A DNA stretch of 19,966 nucleotides from an uncultured Erysipelotrichaceae bacterium. GTDB lineage: Bacteria; Bacillota_I; Bacilli_A; Erysipelotrichales; Coprobacillaceae. The translations under genes and the position numbers were made by a program. The number at the start of each line of letters is the position of its first letter. Position 1 is the stretch's first letter. The DNA is taken from the NCBI GenBank assembly GCA_900538465.1, contig UPXV01000041.1:1-19966 (forward strand). The letters run 5' to 3'. Positions 14,900-19,966 of this stretch are shown piece by piece. The notes beneath the pieces were generated by a model that saw nothing but the letters and a program-made list of their open reading frames with translations, did no database searches and was not told the origin of the DNA.

Positions 14900-15751
14900 A
14901 TGACAATTTTAGAAAAACTTCATTATAAAGAAAATTTCACACCAACTGAACAGAGCATTATCACATATCTCATTGAAAATATTCACTGTATCCCAGAAAT
15001 GACAATTCAGCAACTTGCTTTAACAACCCATTCATCCAATGCTGCAATTATTCGTATTTGTAAAAAAATTGGTTATTCTGGTTTTAAAGATTTTAAATTA
15101 GCTCTTGCAATTGAATTAGAATCTTTGAAATTTGTAAATCAAAGTGTTGATTTTAGTACCCCTTTTTATCAAGAAGAATCAACTGGTGAAATCATCAACG
15201 ATTTGTCTTCTTTATATAAAGAAACGATTCAACTTATCCAAAGTCAAATTCGTATTCAGGATTATGAAAAGATGAGTCATATTATGATGAAAAGTCAAAG
15301 AATCTTTATTTTTGCAATTGGAGATACACGCATTACAGCAATGAATTTTATCAACAAATTAATTAAAATTAATATATATCCTATTTTAGCAACAGAGAAC
15401 TATGAGGAAATAGCTATGACATATAATATGACACATCAAGATTGTGCCTTATTTATATCTTACAATGGAATTAATGAACAATTTAAAACATGTGTGCAAA
15501 TCTTAAATAAGAATCATGTCCCTATTCTTATGATAAGTGCCAATGATCAAAATCCCTTGATTCCATTTTGTCAATCAACAATCCTTATTCCTGATAAAGA
15601 AGATGATTTTAAAATTGGAACCTTTTATTCTCAAATTTCTTTTCAATTTATTTTAACAATTCTTTATTCACTTATATATAAAGAAGATTATGCTCACCAT
15701 CATCAACATAAAATGATTATTGATGCCAAATCAAAGAGAAACAAGTCGTAG
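14900..15751 (+). CDS. Second MurR/RpiR family transcriptional regulator
   Basis: A 283-residue regulator with the HTH_6 domain at 1-75 (MTIQQLALTTHSSNAAIIRI then CKKIGYSGFKDFKLAL) and a SIS domain at about 120-255 (RIFIFAIGDTRITAMNFINKL and CALFISYNGINEQFKTCV). It is clearly different in sequence from the RpiR protein at 12643-13413. The SIS ligand loop keeps FAIGDT...AMNF, consistent with binding a phosphorylated sugar. ATG 14900 follows AAGGAG by 6 bases and is one base after the MATE stop. The product may act on its own operon, or on the operon at 15907 whose promoter carries a palindrome. The C-terminal tail is His- and Lys-rich. Confidence 0.92.
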   Translation: MTILEKLHYKENFTPTEQSIITYLIENIHCIPEMTIQQLALTTHSSNAAIIRICKKIGYSGFKDFKLALAIELESLKFVNQSVDFSTPFYQEESTGEIINDLSSLYKETIQLIQSQIRIQDYEKMSHIMMKSQRIFIFAIGDTRITAMNFINKLIKINIYPILATENYEEIAMTYNMTHQDCALFISYNGINEQFKTCVQILNKNHVPILMISANDQNPLIPFCQSTILIPDKEDDFKIGTFYSQISFQFILTILYSLIYKEDYAHHHQHKMIIDAKSKRNKS

Positions 15752-15772
15752 CTTATAGTTACGTCTTTTTTT
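15747..15772 (+). terminator. Terminator of the MATE-RpiR operon
   Basis: A 6-bp stem CGTAGC / GTTACG (one G-T pair) with loop TTATA, followed by TCTTTTTTT. It starts inside the stop codon of the RpiR gene. Confidence 0.6.
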
Positions 15773-15779
15773 GTATAAT

Positions 15780-15808
15780 TTGAACCAAAAGTTCAATATT
15801 TATATAAA
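15780..15808 (+). promoter_or_regulatory. Promoter with overlapping palindromic operator for the UPF0303/oxidoreductase operon
   Basis: TTGAAC (15780-15785), a 17-base spacer and TATAAA (15803-15808). A perfect inverted repeat TTGAAC-CAAAA-GTTCAA (15780-15796) covers the -35 box and half the spacer, the classic place for a repressor. A leader of about 90 bases follows before ATG 15907, with no riboswitch I can recognise. Confidence 0.58.
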
Positions 15809-15906
15809 TTATTTGATAACCTTTGTACCTTTATTACAGAATCAGCCAAAAGCCTTTTTTTCCTCTTTTTTATATGTAAAATAAGTCCTGTCAGGAGGAA
15901 AGAAAA

Positions 15907-16347
15907 ATGAATGATACAGATATTTTACAACAAGAAAAAGAATGTGTTTTTAAAACTTTTAGCCATGCTTTTGCATTAAAATTTGGTTTAACTATTGTCA
16001 ATTATATTCAATTGCATCAACTCAAAAGTGTTGGTGTCCGTATTGTCTATAAAGATTTATTAGTTTTCCAATATTTAATGGATGGTAAAAATGAAGATAT
16101 GTGGTTAAAAAGAAAAGAAAGAACTGTTTTAGAAAGTGGACACTCTTCTTACTATACATTCTTTCATCAAGATGATTATCCTTGGATGAAAGATAATGAT
16201 TTATATACTTTAGGTGGGGGTGGTTTCCCTATTAATGAAAAAGGAGAAATTGTTGGAACTATTTGTGTTTCAGGACTCAAACACAATGAAGATCATCAAT
16301 TAATTGTTGATACATTAATGACTTTATTGAAGGAGGAAAACTTATGA
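15907..16347 (+). CDS. UPF0303 (GlcG/HbpS-like, heme-degrading domain) protein
   Basis: A 146-residue cytoplasmic protein with the UPF0303 pattern across its length: VGVRIVYKDLLVFQYLMDG (39-57), RKERTVLESGHSSYYTFF (about 64-82), the glycine turn GGGGFPI (about 101-107), and VGTICVSGLKHNEDHQLIVDTL near the end. Relatives in the GlcG/HbpS fold bind small ligands such as heme or organic acids; a catalytic role is not settled for UPF0303. AGGAGG lies 8 bases before ATG 15907. Its stop overlaps the start of the first oxidoreductase (ATGA), so the two are coupled, which suggests a role in the same sugar or polyol pathway. Confidence 0.87.
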   Translation: MNDTDILQQEKECVFKTFSHAFALKFGLTIVNYIQLHQLKSVGVRIVYKDLLVFQYLMDGKNEDMWLKRKERTVLESGHSSYYTFFHQDDYPWMKDNDLYTLGGGGFPINEKGEIVGTICVSGLKHNEDHQLIVDTLMTLLKEENL

Positions 16348-17327
16348 AATTAGGAATTTTAGGAACAGGAATGATTGTAAGAGATTTACTCACAACTATT
16401 CATGAAATGAATATTGAATCGATCTATATTTTAGGTACAAAGCAAACTGAAGAAGAAACCAAACAACTTGTTCAACAATATCATTTAAATGGTTATGAAC
16501 TTGATTATGAAGCTTTATTAAATAAAGATATTGATACTATTTATGTTGCTTTACCAAATCATCTTCATTATATATTTGCTAAAAAAGCCTTAGAACAAGG
16601 CAAACATGTTATTATTGAAAAACCCATAACAGCAAATCTTAAAGAATTAAAAGATTTGATAAGACTTGCTGATGAAAACAAACGATTGATTATGGAGGCT
16701 ATGAATATCCATTATCTCCCTGCTTTTCTAAGATTGAAAGAAGATATTCAAAAAATTGGACAACCCAAAATTATCAGTTTTAATTACAGTCAATACTCAT
16801 CACGCTATGATGCTTTTAAAGAAGGAAATATCCTTCCTGCTTTTGATTACCATAAAGCTGGTGGAGCTTTAATGGATCTCAATGTTTATAATATCCATGG
16901 TATTGTGGGATTATTTGGTAAACCACAAAAAGTTCAATATCTTGCTAATATTGAAAATCATATTGATACAAGTGGAATTTTAACTTTAGATTATGGTCTC
17001 TTTAAAGCCGTCTGCATTGGGGCCAAAGATTGTAAAGCTCCAGTTATGTTAACATTACAAGGTGATCAAGGTCTTATTAGGATGGATAAACCTATTAATC
17101 AACTCACAACTTATGAATATATAAATAATCAAAATGAAATCAGAACAGTGAATAGTAATGAAGGAAAACATCGTTTATTTTATGAATTTCAAAATTTTAT
17201 TCAAATGGTTGAAACTCAAGATGAAAAGAAAGTGAAATCTATGTTAGAAATCAGTTTGATTGTCAGTGAAATTATGCAAGAAGCAAGATTACAAGAAGGG
17301 ATAGTGTTTGATAATGATAAAGAATAA
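16344..17327 (+). CDS. Gfo/Idh/MocA family oxidoreductase 1
   Basis: A 327-residue NAD(P)-dependent dehydrogenase. A Rossmann fold occupies 1-120: GILGTG at 4-9 binds the dinucleotide, and IIEKPITANLKEL (91-103) holds the EKP motif that contacts nicotinamide. The C-terminal GFO_IDH_MocA fold (about 125-320) has GGALMDLNVYNIHGIVGLFG (173-192), the usual substrate-site helix with Asp178 and His185. Enzymes of this family oxidise or reduce sugars, inositols and their derivatives; the exact substrate is unknown. It starts at ATG 16344, overlapping UPF0303 by four bases, with GGAGG upstream. It overlaps or abuts the next oxidoreductase. It is distinct from that second enzyme in sequence, so the pair is not a recent duplication. 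Confidence 0.92.
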   Translation: MKLGILGTGMIVRDLLTTIHEMNIESIYILGTKQTEEETKQLVQQYHLNGYELDYEALLNKDIDTIYVALPNHLHYIFAKKALEQGKHVIIEKPITANLKELKDLIRLADENKRLIMEAMNIHYLPAFLRLKEDIQKIGQPKIISFNYSQYSSRYDAFKEGNILPAFDYHKAGGALMDLNVYNIHGIVGLFGKPQKVQYLANIENHIDTSGILTLDYGLFKAVCIGAKDCKAPVMLTLQGDQGLIRMDKPINQLTTYEYINNQNEIRTVNSNEGKHRLFYEFQNFIQMVETQDEKKVKSMLEISLIVSEIMQEARLQEGIVFDNDKE

Positions 17328-18342
17328 ATTAACAATTGGATTTATAGGCAATGGAAAAAGTGCCAATAGATATCATATACCTTTTATTTTACAAAGACCT
17401 GAAAAAATAAAAATCAAAAAAATATATACTTTAGATCATTCTCAAGATATTTGGAATGAAGTTCCTGGAGTCATTTACAGCGAAAATTTAGATGATTTAT
17501 TAAATGATGAAGACATTCAAGTTATTGTCATTTCTACACCTTCATCTTTCCACTATGATTATGCTAAAAAAGTCTTAAATGCTGGGAAGCATTGTGTTGT
17601 TGAAAAACCTTTTGCTAATACGTATGAACAAGCCAAAGAAATTTTTGATTTAGCTAAGGAAAAAGGTTTGATTGTTGAATGTTATCAAAACAGAAGATTT
17701 GATAGTGATTTCTTAACTGTTCAAAAAGTCATTGAATCTGGTAAACTTGGTGACTTATTAGAACTTGAAATGCATTTTGATTACTATCGTCCTGAAGTTC
17801 CTGAATCTGTTCATGAGTTCAGTACCATCAATTCTTATCTCTATGGTCATGGTTGTCATACCCTTGATCAAGTCATTTCTTACTTTGGTAAGCCTGATGA
17901 TATTCATTATGATGTGAGACAACTTCTAGGTACTGGTAGAATGAATGATTACTTTGATTTAGACTTATATTATGGAACATTAAAAGTCTCTGTCAAATCA
18001 AGTTATTTTAGAATCAAGGAAAGACCTAGTTTTGTGGTTTATGGTAAAAAAGGAATGTTTGTCAAAGCCAAGAAAGATAAGCAGGAAGAACATTTGAAGT
18101 TATTCTATATGCCTACTCATGATGATTTTGGAGTTGATTTACCAAGTGAATATGGAACATTAACATATTATAATGATGGTCATTATCATGAAGAAAAAGT
18201 CGTTTCTGTTAATGGTGATTATGGCCGTTATTATGATACTTTATATGAAACTATTATCAATCATAAACCACCACTCGTTACACCAGAACAAACTTTATTA
18301 CAAATTGAAATTCTTGAAAAAGGAATTCAAAGCTTAAAATAA
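17314..18342 (+). CDS. Gfo/Idh/MocA family oxidoreductase 2
   Basis: A 342-residue NAD(P)-dependent dehydrogenase. The dinucleotide motif is GFIGNGKSANRYHIPF (9-24), and VVEKPFANTYEQAKEIF (95-111) carries the EKP motif. The C-terminal domain has YLYGHGCHTLDQVISYFG (175-192), matching the LxxxGxHxxDQ substrate-site helix of the YdgJ/YhhX-type branch (His182, Asp185). The substrate is unknown but is probably a sugar or sugar acid. The start is uncertain: ATG 17314 overlaps the end of the previous gene, while GAAGGG at 17295-17300 is better spaced for a TTG at 17308. The two choices differ by two residues. It is the last gene of the operon; no clear terminator follows. Confidence 0.92.
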   Translation: MIKNKLTIGFIGNGKSANRYHIPFILQRPEKIKIKKIYTLDHSQDIWNEVPGVIYSENLDDLLNDEDIQVIVISTPSSFHYDYAKKVLNAGKHCVVEKPFANTYEQAKEIFDLAKEKGLIVECYQNRRFDSDFLTVQKVIESGKLGDLLELEMHFDYYRPEVPESVHEFSTINSYLYGHGCHTLDQVISYFGKPDDIHYDVRQLLGTGRMNDYFDLDLYYGTLKVSVKSSYFRIKERPSFVVYGKKGMFVKAKKDKQEEHLKLFYMPTHDDFGVDLPSEYGTLTYYNDGHYHEEKVVSVNGDYGRYYDTLYETIINHKPPLVTPEQTLLQIEILEKGIQSLK

Positions 18343-18428
18343 ATTTATCACAAAAATAATCATATCTTTCTATAATTTTCTATTTTGTTATGATAAAATA
18401 ACACTAAATAACTTAGGAGGAAAAACAT

Positions 18429-19319
18429 ATGTTTAGTTCATTATTTAAAAATAAAACTCAAAGTATTGAAAATCTTATAGAAAATGTAAAAACAGCAGAA
18501 GCCAAAGACTTTAATCACATGTTTAAAGCTTATTATCAATTAGGAAAAGCATACTTAGAAAAAGGTGATAATGAAAGAGCTATGCATTATTTATCAAGAG
18601 CTGATAGTTTAACTATGTCTATTGATGATATCAATGCGAGTGATAAAGAAATGGATGAAGTTTCTGATTTCATTGGACAATTAGAAGATGAAGATTTACT
18701 TCATTTACGTATGTTACAAGAAGTAGAAGAAAAGAGTGAAAATTTGAATTACGTTCAAATGTCTTTATGGAATCTTTTCACACTATGTCGTTTAGAAAAA
18801 GTTTTAGTCGCATTTGGAAATAATGAAGATTGTGAAATATTGACAAAGATTCCTGATTGTATTGATTTGGTTTTTAAAATATTAACAGAAGGAATTAATG
18901 AAGAAGAAATTGAAAATGCTCATGAATTATTAAATGATCTTTATGATTTTTCTGATTCAGAAGCATTCTATGCTCCACAAAATACAATTTCACTTCCTCA
19001 ATTGAATGAACCTCTTCAATTGTTTGATACAACAGGAAGTGATGCTATGAACTCATTACAAATTTTTATTGATCATGAAATTAATAATTTCTTAGAAACT
19101 GAAACTTCTGATGATTTCGCAGTTGATTTCGTTGTTGCAGCATTAGGAACTTTAAAAAGTTATTATCTACGTACTCAAGATGGAGATATCACTAACATTC
19201 CACAAATTCAAAAAGAAATTAACAATATTAAAGAAGACTATGAATTGTTATTCAATGAACCATCATTGGGAGCAATTGAATCTAAAATGAAACAATATCG
19301 TGAAAATGGTTTATTTTAA
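18429..19319 (+). CDS. Acidic TPR-like helical protein of unknown function
   Basis: A 296-residue, strongly acidic, all-helical cytoplasmic protein. One tetratricopeptide-like pair is clear at about 33-62 (KAYYQLGKAYLEKGDNERAM), with the small and aromatic residues in the expected places. The rest is irregular helix with many Glu/Asp and no catalytic motif, signal peptide or membrane segment. It probably binds another protein. ATG 18429 is preceded by AGGAGG. The 86-base gap before it is AT-rich, with only weak promoter matches (TATGAT at 18389-18394). It is single-gene, closed by a strong terminator. I do not recognise a named family. Confidence 0.75.
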   Translation: MFSSLFKNKTQSIENLIENVKTAEAKDFNHMFKAYYQLGKAYLEKGDNERAMHYLSRADSLTMSIDDINASDKEMDEVSDFIGQLEDEDLLHLRMLQEVEEKSENLNYVQMSLWNLFTLCRLEKVLVAFGNNEDCEILTKIPDCIDLVFKILTEGINEEEIENAHELLNDLYDFSDSEAFYAPQNTISLPQLNEPLQLFDTTGSDAMNSLQIFIDHEINNFLETETSDDFAVDFVVAALGTLKSYYLRTQDGDITNIPQIQKEINNIKEDYELLFNEPSLGAIESKMKQYRENGLF

Positions 19320-19322
19320 AGA

Positions 19323-19363
19323 AAAAAAGTTAACATCAAAATTCAAATGATGTTAACTTTTTT
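19323..19363. terminator. Strong bidirectional terminator
   Basis: A 16-bp stem (19323-19338 with 19348-19363) containing GTTAAC, a 9-base loop and A/T tracts on both sides. It serves the TPR-like gene and the leftward gene ending at 19366. Confidence 0.85.
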
Positions 19364-19365
19364 CA

Positions 19366-19608
19366 TTAATTATGTAATATTTTTAAAATATCTTCCTGGC
19401 TGTTTATCATAACAAACTGCTTCGTTAATTGTTCTAACTCTTTTCGATTGCAGCTTCTAATTAATTGAATTGTTTCTTTTGATAAATTCCCAATCTTTGT
19501 CTTTAACAACTCTATTAACATTGTCTTTTTTCCAACACTCTTTCCTTCATTAAATCCAGCTTTTCTATTCCTTTTCGCAAATAAATCCAATGATGTACAC
19601 ATAACCAC
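19366..19608 (-). CDS. Free-standing duplicate of an Rpn-family C-terminal domain
   Basis: An 80-residue basic helical protein, identical over its first 75 residues (less an 8-residue linker) to the C-terminal part of the gene just upstream. It lacks the PD-(D/E)XK nuclease part: an in-frame TGA lies 14 codons above the start. AGGAG sits 5 bases before GTG 19608 (MVMCTSLDLF...), with an ATG two codons further in, so it can be translated by itself. The tail (LIELLKTKIGNLSKETIQLI and ELEQLTKQFVMINSQEDIL) resembles the DUF4351-like end of Rpn proteins. In E. coli the equivalent domain is made separately from within rpn genes and blocks the nuclease. That role is my inference here. Base differences from the upstream copy are all synonymous through residue 75. 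Confidence 0.6.
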   Translation of the reverse strand: MVMCTSLDLFAKRNRKAGFNEGKSVGKKTMLIELLKTKIGNLSKETIQLIRSCNRKELEQLTKQFVMINSQEDILKILHN

Positions 19609-19940
19609 TTTCTCTCCTAATCTTTGATAACCTAAAAATCAGTTTAAACAGTTTTTCAATATTTCTAATATATCTTCCTGACTGTTTATCATGACAAATT
19701 GCTTTGTTAATTGTTCTAACTCTTTTCGATTGCAGCTTCTAATCAATTGAATTGTTTCTTTTGATAAATTTCCAATCTTTGTCTTTAACAATTCTATTAA
19801 CATTGTCTTTTTTCCTTCATTTCTTCCTTCCTTTTTTCCAACACTCTTTCCTTCGTTAAACCCTGCTTTTCTATTCCTTTTCGCAAATAAATCCAATGAT
19901 GTACACATAACCACTTTCTCTCCTTCCTGTTCTTTGATAA
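19376..19940 (-). repeat. Tandem direct repeat of an Rpn gene 3' end
   Basis: Two direct copies, 19658-19940 and 19376-19631, align with an offset of 282 bases, rising to 306 after a 24-base gap and 310 after a 4-base gap. I count 11 substitutions within the 75 shared codons. The last few codons and the spacer with the stop codons have diverged. Confidence 0.9.
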
Positions 19941-19966
19941 TCTTTAAAAACTTTTTACTATTAACT
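19639..19966 (-). CDS. C-terminal end of a probable Rpn-family PD-(D/E)XK nuclease, 5' end outside the window
   Basis: The frame is open to the window edge, giving the last 108 residues (VNSKKFLKIIKEQEGEKVVM, then CTSLDLFAKRNRKAGFNEGK, and so on to ...EILKNCLN). It shows the layout of Rpn recombination-promoting nuclease/putative transposase proteins: end of the nuclease domain, a charged Gly/Glu/Lys linker of short repeats (NEGKSVGKKEGRNEGKK), then a small helical DUF4351-like tail. The nuclease active site itself is not in the window. Inside the gene, AAGGAG (19920-19925) lies 5 bases before GTG 19914 and 11 before ATG 19906-19908, so a 91- or 89-residue C-terminal protein could be made from the same gene. 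Full-length family members bind and cut DNA and some act in phage defence. Confidence 0.68.
   Translation of the reverse strand, partial: VNSKKFLKIIKEQEGEKVVMCTSLDLFAKRNRKAGFNEGKSVGKKEGRNEGKKTMLIELLKTKIGNLSKETIQLIRSCNRKELEQLTKQFVMINSQEDILEILKNCLN
19914..19925 (-). promoter_or_regulatory. Internal ribosome binding site and start inside the Rpn-type gene
   Basis: AAGGAG-AGAAA-GTG on the minus strand, in frame with the long gene. The same arrangement (AGGAG-AGAAA-GTG, 19606-19618) heads the duplicate, and the first 59 or so bases downstream are identical in the two copies. Confidence 0.55.

Noticed and set aside
15885..15897. Short palindrome TCCTGTCAGGA overlapping the UPF0303 ribosome binding site
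   Set aside because: The loop would be a single base; too short to form a hairpin that hides the site, and no riboswitch or T-box features are present.
18343..18428. GTTAT-N6-ATAAC repeat before the TPR-like gene
   Set aside because: Five-base AT-only arms in AT-rich spacer; expected by chance, no T-run for a terminator.
1..19966. CRISPR arrays, tRNA, rRNA or complete insertion sequences
   Set aside because: No regularly spaced repeats, cloverleaf-like segments with tRNA consensus, rRNA stretches or transposase with paired ends were found by reading.

Overview
The window is AT-rich, Gram-positive (Firmicutes-type) DNA. It has strong AGGAGG-type ribosome binding sites, tightly packed operons and many intrinsic hairpin terminators. 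Codon use, the mix of families (two MurR/RpiR regulators, DUF2262, DUF4261, DUF554, UPF0303) and an Rpn-type gene tail fit a gut Erysipelotrichia/Coprobacillaceae-like bacterium. That placement is inference from style; no rRNA or other marker gene is present.

Layout. (1) 1-1140: the possible tail of a broken gene, then an unrecognised two-domain protein whose codon use is less AT-biased than its neighbours, ending at a 19-bp hairpin. This looks like the edge of an accessory segment. (2) 1162-4523, leftward: a likely operon of a DUF4240-like zinc-ribbon protein, a DUF2262 protein, a GNAT-YoaP acetyltransferase, a gene broken by a frameshift and a small cysteine-rich protein. (3) 4764-5483: a Fic protein carrying its own N-terminal inhibitory motif. 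(4) 5528-9592: a complete UbiD-type aromatic acid (probably gallate-type) decarboxylation locus. It holds an LpdD-like prenylated-flavin chaperone, a divergent LysR regulator, and a leftward operon of UbiD decarboxylase (LpdC-like), DUF554 membrane protein and UbiX flavin prenyltransferase. The same 17-bp palindrome, TATTCC-N5-GGAATA, lies in the lysR/lpdD promoter region and about 62 bp upstream of the predicted ubiD transcription start, so it is a strong candidate LysR operator. (5) 9715-13413, leftward: RpiR regulator, HEAT-like protein, Nudix hydrolase and DUF4261 protein. (6) 13558-15751, rightward: MATE transporter and a second RpiR regulator. (7) 15907-18342: UPF0303 protein and two different Gfo/Idh/MocA oxidoreductases behind a promoter overlapped by a palindrome. 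(8) 18429-19319: a TPR-like protein. (9) 19366-19966, leftward: the 3' end of a probable Rpn-family nuclease gene that runs off the window, followed by a tandem free-standing copy of its C-terminal part.

The two most unusual points are the decarboxylase regulon with its shared operator and an embedded DUF554 gene, and the duplicated Rpn tail. In the tail, both copies keep the same internal ribosome binding site and GTG/ATG start, and all 11 base differences counted across 75 shared codons are synonymous. This suggests a selected small protein, possibly an Rpn intragenic antitoxin with a separate duplicate gene.
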